A DNA stretch of 36,502 nt from NCBI GenBank assembly GCA_024244665.1, contig JAAEOI010000480.1, positions 1 through 36,502 of the forward strand. The letters run 5' to 3'. The DNA is from Bacteroidota bacterium. GTDB taxonomy: Bacteria > Bacteroidota > Bacteroidia > Bacteroidales > GCA-2748055. Numbering within the stretch: the stretch's first letter is position 1; the number at the start of each line of letters is the position of its first letter. Made by a program: the position numbers and the translations under genes. Below are positions 25,577 to 32,639 of this stretch, piece after piece. The notes under the pieces were generated by a model. That model did not search any database. It was given only the letters and a program-made list of their open reading frames with translations, and was not told the DNA's origin.

Positions 25577-26518
25577 TCACGACTCCTTCTGGTAAAGTGC
25601 TATATTCCTGGATATCTTCTCCACAAGGAGTTCACGCGACTCTTTGGAAGCCCACGCCATATGAGGAGTAATGAGGATCTTCTCCTTGTCATATAGTTTT
25701 AGCAGCGGATTATCCTTGTTGATAGGTTCGTGTTCCATCACATCAATTCCGGCCGCACTGATTACATTGTCATTCAGAGCCCTGGCGAGGTCATTCTCAT
25801 TGATGATTCCACCTCTGCCCAGGTTTAGCAAAATGGCACAGGGCCGCATGAGTTTGATCTTTTCGTAGGTAATCAGGTCCCTGGTATTGTCGTTCAGAGG
25901 TGCGTGGATGGAGACCACATCGGAACTTTTCAGAAGATCGTCCAGATCAAAACGCTTATAGCTGATGTGGTTGTTCCTGCCTGTGGTTGAATAGAAGACA
26001 ACCTCCATGCCGAACGATTCCGCTATCCGGGCCACCTGCCTGCCGATGGTGCCAAGCCCGATGATTCCCAGGCGTTTTCCCTTCAACTCCCAGAAAGGCT
26101 CCTTATGGTGTGTAAATGAATTGCTCCTGGAGTATGCCCCGCTTTTCACATATCTATCGTAATAATAGGGCTTGTTGACCAGGTATAAAAGCATTGTAAA
26201 TGTAAGCTGGGCAACAGAATCGGTGGAATATCCTACCACATTTTTTACCTGAATGTCATTTTTTTCAGCATAGTTCAGATCCACATTATTGATCCCGGTG
26301 GCAGCCACACAGATCAGCCTGAGATCCGGTAGCTGCTTCATCACCTCTGCGGTCATCTCAACCTTGTTGACAACAACAATTTCTTTGCCCTGGCATCGCT
26401 CTACAACCTGCTCATGCGACGTGCTGTCATACACCTCCAGCTCACCAAGCTTGGTGAGTAATTTCATATTGTCAACTTTGCCTATGGTGTTTAAATCGAG
26501 AAATGCAATGTGATCCAT
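25577..26518 (-). CDS. D-2-hydroxyacid dehydrogenase
   Basis: A 313-residue NAD-dependent enzyme interconverting 2-oxo acids and D-2-hydroxy acids. Visible are the substrate-domain VAATGINNVD, the Rossmann motif LGIIGLGTIGRQVA near residue 150, LLNLGRGGIINENDL with the catalytic Arg, GIDVMEHEP with the Glu, and TPHMAWAS with the catalytic His. Relatives include glycerate/hydroxypyruvate reductases; the exact substrate is unknown. The start at 26518 (MDHIAFLDLNTIG) fits the family; a longer in-frame reading from 26599 adds 27 unconserved residues. A TACTTTTA box on the same strand ends 4 bases before this ATG, suggesting a leaderless or nearly leaderless transcript. Confidence 0.92.
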   Translation of the reverse strand: MDHIAFLDLNTIGKVDNMKLLTKLGELEVYDSTSHEQVVERCQGKEIVVVNKVEMTAEVMKQLPDLRLICVAATGINNVDLNYAEKNDIQVKNVVGYSTDSVAQLTFTMLLYLVNKPYYYDRYVKSGAYSRSNSFTHHKEPFWELKGKRLGIIGLGTIGRQVARIAESFGMEVVFYSTTGRNNHISYKRFDLDDLLKSSDVVSIHAPLNDNTRDLITYEKIKLMRPCAILLNLGRGGIINENDLARALNDNVISAAGIDVMEHEPINKDNPLLKLYDKEKILITPHMAWASKESRELLVEKISRNIALYQKES

Positions 26519-26665
26519 GCGATAAAAGTAATTTGTTGTTAATCGGGTTACACCTCTAAACACCCGATCGGAAGATTGGTTCATGAATATTACCATCATC
26601 CCAGCTGATGGTTAAGGTTTGTTAAAAGTAATTCTTGTTCTGTAATTATTGGATACTTTTAGATT

Positions 26666-27436
26666 ATGTACTTCGTGAAGTTCCTCATAACTGCTGTATG
26701 GATGTTGGTTACAACTCTATCTCTCCTTTCCCAGGAGTCCGATTCGACCTTCACCCTCACAGCATTCATTTATGACGAAGCTTATAAGCCGGTTCCGGCA
26801 ACACATGTAATAAATATGAATACTCATGCCGGTGATGTATCCGACAGCCTGGGAATTTTCACGCTTCCTGTACATGCGGGAGATACTCTTTTATTCAGGA
26901 ATATTGCTTACCGGGAAACTGTGCTGCCCGTTGCAGTGATCACAAGCGGCCGCTATGTAATCCTTAAAAAGGTTTACTATCCACTCCAGGAAGCACGAGT
27001 GTTTCCCTGGGGATCAACTTATGGTGATTTCTCAAAGGCGATAATAAACACACCTGCCCCTCAAACCCTTGGTGAATCGCTTGGTTTGCCCCGGCAGGAC
27101 CCCAATTATATTCCGTTTGACATGGATGAATCGAAACTGAAGAGTACAGGATTTCTGCTTACATCGCCAATCTACTATCTCTATTATAACCTGAGCAGGA
27201 GGGAAAAGAACAGGCGGAAGCTATACTGGAGCGGAAAGAACAAGGAGAAGAATGAAATATTTGAGGAAATTGTTTCTCCTGAGAGCATCTCGAATATAAC
27301 CGGTCTGACAGGCGATCCTCTCCTTGAGTTCTTGGCCTACCTCTTCCAGCGACTAGTCTGTGATTTCAAATGCACAGAACTCAACGTCTATTCAGAGATT
27401 TACTCGCACTGGGAAGTCTACCAACAACTCCATTAG
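26666..27436 (+). CDS. Secreted protein with carboxypeptidase-regulatory-like domain
   Basis: A 256-residue protein with an N-terminal signal peptide (VKFLITAVWMLVTTLSLLSQ). A small beta-sandwich follows at about residues 28-100, resembling the CarboxypepD_reg-like domain found in Bacteroidota envelope proteins (LTAFIYDEAYKPVPATHV, then GIFTLPVHAGDTLLFRNIAY). The C-terminal half is not recognised and contains a basic stretch (NLSRREKNRRKLYWSGKNKE). It is probably periplasmic or at the outer membrane; no TonB-receptor partner is nearby. A TACTTTTA box at 26654-26661 ends 4 bases before the ATG. Confidence 0.75.
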   Translation: MYFVKFLITAVWMLVTTLSLLSQESDSTFTLTAFIYDEAYKPVPATHVINMNTHAGDVSDSLGIFTLPVHAGDTLLFRNIAYRETVLPVAVITSGRYVILKKVYYPLQEARVFPWGSTYGDFSKAIINTPAPQTLGESLGLPRQDPNYIPFDMDESKLKSTGFLLTSPIYYLYYNLSRREKNRRKLYWSGKNKEKNEIFEEIVSPESISNITGLTGDPLLEFLAYLFQRLVCDFKCTELNVYSEIYSHWEVYQQLH

Positions 27437-27446
27437 CAAGAACATA

Positions 27447-28142
27447 TTATCCCCGCTTTTTTGAGTTCAGGAATTTCTCGATAATCAGGGCCATGATGAT
27501 TACCAGGTAGAGCTGGCCCCCCACAGCCACAAAGATAGAGAGCGACCTGGCGAGAGGTGCGTTGGGAGTGATATCTCCATATCCCAGGGTACTCAGGGTC
27601 ACAAATCCAAAATAGATGTAGCTACTCAGATCACCCGTTCCGGCGTCCAGGTTAATGAAGCTGTTGGGGATAAACAGGTCCAGGATGACAAACAACATCG
27701 AAGCAGTCAGGCCTATCAGAAGGTAGCTGTTGATGGCACATATAATGGTTGATCTCTCAGCAGTACTTGCCACGCTCATATGGAAAATCAGGGCGATGGT
27801 GGAGAAGATCAGCGATGAGACTACCAAAAAGAAGGTGATGATGCTGATTGCTTTGTTTTGCGGAAACAAGATCATGAAAGCCGTGCAGATCAAAACCAGC
27901 AGCCCCAGGGCTAGCAGCAGGATGAACACACGTTTTCCGTATTCTGCAGCAAAAATTCCGGAGATGACCACCAGGATCAGGGTACCTCTGGTAAATATCT
28001 CTCCGAGGTGTTCCATCATAGGCGTAACAAAGATCAGGCTCAGCAGCGCCAAAAGCAGGATAATGTTATTTCGCCAGAGGTTCTTCTTGCGCCCCCTGGA
28101 TTCTCTTATAAAACGGTCCATATGGGTGTTCGTATCACTCAT
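27447..28142 (-). CDS. K+-channel-like membrane protein (two-pore-domain type 'ion_trans_2')
   Basis: A 231-residue integral membrane protein with hydrophobic segments at about residues 25-42, 52-66, 71-92, 99-121, 135-157 and 203-224. Between the last two lies a pore helix and the K+ selectivity filter TLGYGD (185-190). No voltage-sensor arginine ladder and no cytoplasmic RCK domain are seen; the N-terminus is a charged 24-residue tail. It likely conducts K+ passively. Its ATG overlaps the stop of the upstream anti-sigma-type kinase gene by 4 bases (ATGA), indicating translational coupling. Confidence 0.85.
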   Translation of the reverse strand: MSDTNTHMDRFIRESRGRKKNLWRNNIILLLALLSLIFVTPMMEHLGEIFTRGTLILVVISGIFAAEYGKRVFILLLALGLLVLICTAFMILFPQNKAISIITFFLVVSSLIFSTIALIFHMSVASTAERSTIICAINSYLLIGLTASMLFVILDLFIPNSFINLDAGTGDLSSYIYFGFVTLSTLGYGDITPNAPLARSLSIFVAVGGQLYLVIIMALIIEKFLNSKKRG

Positions 28143-28570
28143 GATTGTTCTTTTTCGGGTTTGCTTCGAATGGCTTTTTCAATAAGCAGCCTGTTTTTTC
28201 CATCCTCCCTTCTGTAATCAATGGAGTCTGCAAAGGCCTTGATCAGGGAGAGCCCCATTCCTCGGTCCTCCATAGAAACAGGGTCGGCTGTCTGGTCAGG
28301 ATCATATTCAAGAGGATTGAACGGGATTCCGTCATCGCTGATAAGGATGATAATCTTTGTCCCGTTGTTGGAGAGCATAATATCTATCGGATTCCCAATA
28401 TTATCCTCATAGGCAAAACGAATAATGTTTGAGAAGAGCTCCTCTACCATCATTGTGATCTGCCTTAACTCCGAAGGGGGGATGTCCCAGCTTTGGGCAA
28501 GGGACTCCAGGTCACTTCTGATTTGTGAAATAGATTGGATTTGTGATGGGTATAAAAATGTTCTTTTCAT
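28139..28570 (-). CDS. Anti-sigma-type serine kinase / ATP-binding protein (RsbW/SpoIIAB-like)
   Basis: A 143-residue single-domain GHKL ATPase. The N box is EELFSNIIRFAY (43-54), the G1 box DDGIPFNP (79-86) and the G2 box RGMGLSLIKAFAD (103-115), as in HATPase_c_2 proteins that bind sigma factors or phosphorylate STAS antagonists. No STAS-domain partner or group-IV sigma target is adjacent. Instead it is translationally coupled to the channel gene through a 4-base overlap. In Bacteroidota such kinases often act with PP2C phosphatases; none is in the window. Its 5' end overlaps the remains of an ABC permease gene on the same strand. Confidence 0.85.
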   Translation of the reverse strand: MKRTFLYPSQIQSISQIRSDLESLAQSWDIPPSELRQITMMVEELFSNIIRFAYEDNIGNPIDIMLSNNGTKIIILISDDGIPFNPLEYDPDQTADPVSMEDRGMGLSLIKAFADSIDYRREDGKNRLLIEKAIRSKPEKEQS

Positions 28571-28898
28571 TACTGATCTCTTGTGAATTCAATGGGGCTA
28601 GCCTGCCCGATATTTCTATTTCAGACAATACATCTGAAAAGATGATCTTGCTTAATGCATTTCCATGAAGAACCCTTGCTGTATGCCGGTAAAAACCATC
28701 ATTGATCTCTTCAAATGTAAGTCGGTAAATCGCCTCTTTTTCAGGGTAATCACGATCAAAGGTGAGGTGCCATACGGACCAATAGATGGCCGCGAGAAAG
28801 GTGCTTAAGCCAATGGAAAGTCCCAGGATTACAAGAACTGCATATAGCAGGTGTTTTCGATGGCTTCTTATAGTTAATAACAGATGCTTCCCAATCAT
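28512..28898 (-). pseudogene. N-terminal fragment of an FtsX/MacB-type ABC permease
   Basis: The 128-residue frame starts like Bacteroidota MacB-type permeases: a basic N-terminus, one membrane helix (LLYAVLVILGLSIGLSTFLA), then WHLTFDRDYPEKEAIYRLTF and a periplasmic start ending near RLAPLNSQE. Intact relatives are roughly 400-800 residues with three further helices and an FtsX domain. Here homology stops at about 28580 and the final 20 codons merely read through the start of the kinase gene in another frame. I interpret this as the 5' stub of a deleted transporter gene. Its promoter may now serve the kinase-channel pair. Confidence 0.65.
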
Positions 28899-29150
28899 GG
28901 CTGAATTCCTGGCAAAAGTAAATATAGTAATTCAAATTCTAAATTCTTTCCAAATAGTCGCCCATGTATAAACGGGGTAGCAGGAGTATTCTCAAGAAGG
29001 CTCTTCCTTTTGTGGCAAATAAGTAGCAGGAAGCCAGATGTTTTACAGCCAGTCGTTGGACGGTCTTAACAGGTTGTTTACGCCGGGTTTGATGTATTAC
29101 ATTGAAATCCAATAAAATAACTGGATATTCTTCTCGTGATTTTGTAGATT

Positions 29151-29654
29151 ATGGTCATGAAATTCTGTCTTGTTATTTTGCTTCTGTCCGCATTACTTTT
29201 TCCCGCGGACATACTCTCCCAGGGGGAACGATATCAGCATCCGGCATATGACTTCAGTTTTGAGGCTACTCCCAACTGGACGGAAAGTTTCCTGGATTCC
29301 GGCACAAGGGATTACTCTGTGGTTCATCCTAATAATAATATGGAGATCCGCCTGGCCTATGTTGCCGATTGCAGGCAGCCCGTGAAATATATGAGGCGCC
29401 TGTCGGGACTAAAAGGGCTGGAATGCCAGAGAGGTGGTTACGACACAATCCTCAACGACCGTGAGGCGGTGGTAATGAAGGGCAATTTCCTGGAAGGCAG
29501 GGAATCATACTCAACCATGGTGATCGGTTTTCCCATGGAAAATGGATTGTATCTGATGGAGATCAGCTGTCCTGACAACTGTGCTGGCGCTCATCGCGAG
29601 CGGTTAAAGGCGATACTTAAAACAGTCAGGGTTGGCCCCGGATCATCCATCTGA
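29151..29654 (+). CDS. Secreted protein of unknown function
   Basis: A 167-residue protein with a signal peptide (FCLVILLLSALLFPADILSQ). The mature part alternates strands (YDFSFEATPNWTESF, then MEIRLAYVADCRQPVKYM, then TMVIGFPMENGLYLMEISC) and ends with a helix (RERLKAILKTVRV), resembling the PsbP/DUF1795-like fold by shape only. It contains four Cys residues that could form disulfides. The start may be ATG 29157 instead of 29151. The 252 bases upstream hold no other gene that I can see. It overlaps the convergent PQQ-propeller gene by 12 bases. Confidence 0.65.
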   Translation: MVMKFCLVILLLSALLFPADILSQGERYQHPAYDFSFEATPNWTESFLDSGTRDYSVVHPNNNMEIRLAYVADCRQPVKYMRRLSGLKGLECQRGGYDTILNDREAVVMKGNFLEGRESYSTMVIGFPMENGLYLMEISCPDNCAGAHRERLKAILKTVRVGPGSSI

Positions 29655-31043
29655 TACAGCAATTAGCCTGCTTGCTGTACGTAATAACAGCATTCCCGGA
29701 GCCAAGCCCGGTGTTACCAGTGATACTTCCCCAAGCGGAATTTTTTTCAGAAGCCTGTATTCTGATCCGCTCTCAATAATATATAGTTCACCAAGCTCTG
29801 AAACCATGTAAATTTTCCCATCTGCAGCCACCGGAGAGGCAATGAAGCTGGAGGGATTAACCGTCACCTGGTAGATCTGATCTCCACTTCGGGCATCGAA
29901 GCAGGCAAGGTTCCCGTTCCACCGGAGCCTGTACAAAAGAGAGTCATACACGAGCACAGAAGTCATATAGGCGCCGGCACGATCGTAAAACCACTCAAGA
30001 CCTCTTACCGGGACAGAATCATTTTCAGGATAAGAAACTTCACCTTCTGCACTGTTCTTTATGGCCATCAAGGGGGCGTGCCTCCCATGTGCGCTGTTAA
30101 AATAGATCAGATCTTTCCATACGATGGGCGTAGGAATAGGAACATCACCTCCTCCCGACATCCTCCATATCTCTTCACCGCTTTCCAGGTTGTAGCCGCC
30201 CCGGTGTTTATATCCATTGACAGCCACTCGTGCCTCGCCGCCTTGAAAGTATACATTGGGAGTACACCAACCCGAAATTTCATCCCGTTCTTTTCTCCAG
30301 AGGGTCTCTCCTGTGGAGAGGTCAAGGACTGCCACAAAAGCTGTATTAAGTGCATCAGCCTGGATGATGAGCCGGTCCTTGAATATGACCGGGGAACTGC
30401 AAAATTCCCATTCAGCCGACTCCACCACATTCCAGGCCGAATTGATCAGACCGAAATCACGCTTCCATAACAGTTTGCCACCCCTGTCATAGCAGTAGAG
30501 CCCTTCCGATCCGAAAAAGGCCACCACATGTTTGCCATCTGTGGCCACCGAGGTGTTTGCATGTGACGATTTAGGGTGCCGTTTCACCATTGGGATGCCT
30601 TTGCAGGCCTCCTGCTCCCACAGAAGGGCCCCGCTTTTTTTGTCATAACAGAATACCATCCAATGATGCTCCGACGAATCTGCCACAGGTTCAATATCTC
30701 CATAAAGGCCAGGCAGGTATCCCGAGTTGTCCGCCTCACTGATGGCGGTAGTCAGGTAGATCCTGTCGTCCCAGATAACAGGACAGGAGAGACCCAGCCC
30801 TGGAATTTCTATGTTCCATTTCACATTGAGTCCGCTTTCCACACTAAAGGTGTCAGGCAGCGATGCCCTGTCCAGGTAACCGCATGCATGGAACCCCCTG
30901 TAAGAAGGCCATTGCCGGTTTGTTTCCATGGCTTCAAACAGCGCCTCCTCAGAGTCGACCGGGGGAAGGTTGCTTTCCTGCTTATTGGAACAGGACATAA
31001 AGGTGATCATTAAGATTGAAAAGATGAAGGTGAGCTGATTCAT
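29643..31043 (-). CDS. PQQ-binding-like beta-propeller lipoprotein
   Basis: A 466-residue protein with a lipoprotein signal (QLTFIFSILMITFMSC, Cys18). The mature part is built of PQQ/WD-like blades, recognisable by repeated G-x-x-x-W turns: GALLWEQEA, GKLLWKRDF, GETLWRKER and GEEIWRMSG. Such propellers occur in quinoprotein-like enzymes and in BamB-like scaffolds. The early WPSYRGFHACGYLD motif resembles the 'WPQWRGP' start of secreted PQQ-like proteins found widely in Planctomycetes and Bacteroidota. No PQQ-dependent catalytic residues can be confirmed. The start was set at the signal peptide; a longer in-frame reading to 31199 overlaps the divergent gene. Confidence 0.85.
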   Translation of the reverse strand: MNQLTFIFSILMITFMSCSNKQESNLPPVDSEEALFEAMETNRQWPSYRGFHACGYLDRASLPDTFSVESGLNVKWNIEIPGLGLSCPVIWDDRIYLTTAISEADNSGYLPGLYGDIEPVADSSEHHWMVFCYDKKSGALLWEQEACKGIPMVKRHPKSSHANTSVATDGKHVVAFFGSEGLYCYDRGGKLLWKRDFGLINSAWNVVESAEWEFCSSPVIFKDRLIIQADALNTAFVAVLDLSTGETLWRKERDEISGWCTPNVYFQGGEARVAVNGYKHRGGYNLESGEEIWRMSGGGDVPIPTPIVWKDLIYFNSAHGRHAPLMAIKNSAEGEVSYPENDSVPVRGLEWFYDRAGAYMTSVLVYDSLLYRLRWNGNLACFDARSGDQIYQVTVNPSSFIASPVAADGKIYMVSELGELYIIESGSEYRLLKKIPLGEVSLVTPGLAPGMLLLRTASRLIAVSDG

Positions 31044-31093
31044 ATCTCTTGCATTTGTGAATATCATGCGAAGCAAATTACGATAATTAAATA

Positions 31094-31101
31094 TACATTT
31101 G
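31094..31101 (+). promoter_or_regulatory. -7 box overlapping the apparent start of the 7-TM gene
   Basis: TACATTTG is an exact TAnnTTTG match whose last three bases are the TTG that would be the earliest start codon. Standard spacing puts +1 at 31105, exactly on an in-frame GTG. Confidence 0.45.
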
Positions 31102-31104
31102 TAT

Positions 31105-31791
31105 GTGTTTCTAGAATTCATACAGCCCTCTGTCGAATTATTCAACATCAGGATTGATGAACCCATTACCACGGTGACGGATCTGATTATGGCCACCATC
31201 TGCTTTTACGCATTTTTCAGAATCAGGCAGCAGGAACCATCCGGAAGGATCAGGGGCTATTTCAAATATTATTTTCTGACCCTTGGGATTGCAACCATGG
31301 CCGGGGGCTTGCTGGGTCATGCCTTTTTGTATTCCATCTCTCCCCGTTGGAAGCTGGTTTCATGGATCTTTATACTGATTTCGGTTGGTATCATATCACA
31401 CGCCCTGATTGAACTGGCTAAACCATTGATAAAACCTGTTTATTCCCGTCTGGTCGCAAGGGTGAATCTGCTCATCCTCTCGTTGGCCCTTTTGTACACG
31501 CTTTATACGCTGGCTTTCTCTGGAGTAAAGTACTATACCATATTCGGAATGTTTGTGGTGGTTGGCTCTTTCAGTTATTTGATCTACCAGAAAACAGAAA
31601 GAAGGAGAGGGGTGGTGAGGCTTATGGTGGGGGTGGGTGTCGGACTGATCTCCGCCTTCATTTTTAGTTTTGAATGGGGACTCAGCCCCTGGTTTAACCA
31701 CAATGACATCAGTCATGTGATTTTGAGTTTCAGTGCTTTCTCCCTCTATAAGGGAGCAGTCCTGATCATTGAAGCACCCAACCTGGTTTAG
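31105..31791 (+). CDS. Seven-helix integral membrane protein, function unknown
   Basis: A 228-residue protein with about seven hydrophobic helices (for example VTDLIMATICFYAFF, FLTLGIATMAGGLLGHAFLY, WIFILISVGIISHALIEL, LLILSLALLYTLYTLAF, MFVVVGSFSYLIY, LMVGVGVGLISAFIF and a last segment ending the chain). His residues sit at membrane edges (GHAFLY, ISHAL, NHNDISHVIL), a pattern seen in metal-dependent membrane hydrolases of the ceramidase/CREST type, but the resemblance is weak. The start is GTG 31105 or TTG 31099; the -7 box favours GTG. It is divergent from the PQQ-propeller gene and tail-to-tail with the SUMF1-like gene. Confidence 0.7.
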   Translation: MFLEFIQPSVELFNIRIDEPITTVTDLIMATICFYAFFRIRQQEPSGRIRGYFKYYFLTLGIATMAGGLLGHAFLYSISPRWKLVSWIFILISVGIISHALIELAKPLIKPVYSRLVARVNLLILSLALLYTLYTLAFSGVKYYTIFGMFVVVGSFSYLIYQKTERRRGVVRLMVGVGVGLISAFIFSFEWGLSPWFNHNDISHVILSFSAFSLYKGAVLIIEAPNLV

Positions 31792-31795
31792 CCTC

Positions 31796-32563
31796 CTAAT
31801 CGAGGTCTTTCACACAACGAAATCCTCCTGCAATATCTACCCAGTGTGTGGGTAAGGCATTTCTGCTAGTCAGACTTGAGCAACCAGGCCCCGAGTGCCA
31901 GCCTCCTCCCCTGAGAACCCTGAATGACCCGGTCGAGGGCCCCTGTGGATCCTCTTCAGGTGATTCAGCATAATAGCCGGAGTCGAACCAGTCGCTCACC
32001 CACTCCCAAACATTGCCCGACATATCGAACAGACCATATCCATTGGCTTCAAAAGAGCCTGATTTAACCGGACCTTTCTCCGCTTCCGGGTCATTGAACC
32101 TGGCGAAAGCATGGTCGGCTTCTTCACCATAGGGATAGGCTTTAAATTCCAGTCCGCCCCTGGCAGCCGCTTCCCACTCTGCCTCTGTTGGCAGCCGCTT
32201 GCCAGCCCAGTCTGCATACTCGCTTGCATCAAATTGACTGACTCCCACAACAGGATGATCCGGGTAATCCGGACCCGATTTGTAAATATCCATTCCCCAG
32301 AACTCTGGAAATTTATGGCCTGAGTCCATGCAGAACTGGTGGTACTGTTTATTGGTGACCTCATAAATGTCCATAAAAAAGGGTGGGAGGGTAACCTGGT
32401 GAGCCGGGAAGGCAGTGGAGTTTGTATTGGCATTGGATCCCATAACAAAGGTTCCCCCCGGAATACGTACCATTCCTTCAGGAGTGGTTTTGTTGGCCTG
32501 CTGAGCTTCCATGAGCAGGGCTGTGCAACAGAGCAGGATAGTGATAAAGATTTTGCGGATCAT
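31796..32563 (-). CDS. SUMF1/FGE-family secreted protein, probably non-FGE
   Basis: A 255-residue protein with a signal peptide (IRKIFITILLCCTALLMEAQ) and a complete formylglycine-generating-enzyme-like domain: GMVRIPGGTFVMGS, YEVTNKQYHQFC, HPVVGVSQFDASEYADW, KRLPTEAEWEAAARGG, YGLFDMSGNVWEWVSDWF, VLRGGGWHSGPG and the closing GGFRCVKD. The C-x4-C pair that true FGE uses for catalysis is not conserved: only one Cys is present in the GPGCSSLTSRN segment. So sulfatase maturation is unlikely; a binding or other role is more probable, as in many SUMF1-like proteins. No sulfatase gene is nearby. An in-frame ATG at 32590 is a less likely start. Confidence 0.85.
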   Translation of the reverse strand: MIRKIFITILLCCTALLMEAQQANKTTPEGMVRIPGGTFVMGSNANTNSTAFPAHQVTLPPFFMDIYEVTNKQYHQFCMDSGHKFPEFWGMDIYKSGPDYPDHPVVGVSQFDASEYADWAGKRLPTEAEWEAAARGGLEFKAYPYGEEADHAFARFNDPEAEKGPVKSGSFEANGYGLFDMSGNVWEWVSDWFDSGYYAESPEEDPQGPSTGSFRVLRGGGWHSGPGCSSLTSRNALPTHWVDIAGGFRCVKDLD

Positions 32564-32639
32564 AGAAGGATTGTTAAAATATGGATTCATAAGTTAGGAT
32601 AATTTATTTAATTTCGATGTTGCTTGAAGCTCCCTTTCC

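Noticed and set aside
27730..28185. Plus-strand ORF of 151 codons opposite the channel gene
   Set aside because: Antisense shadow of the channel gene and kinase 3' end; composition lacks domain features.
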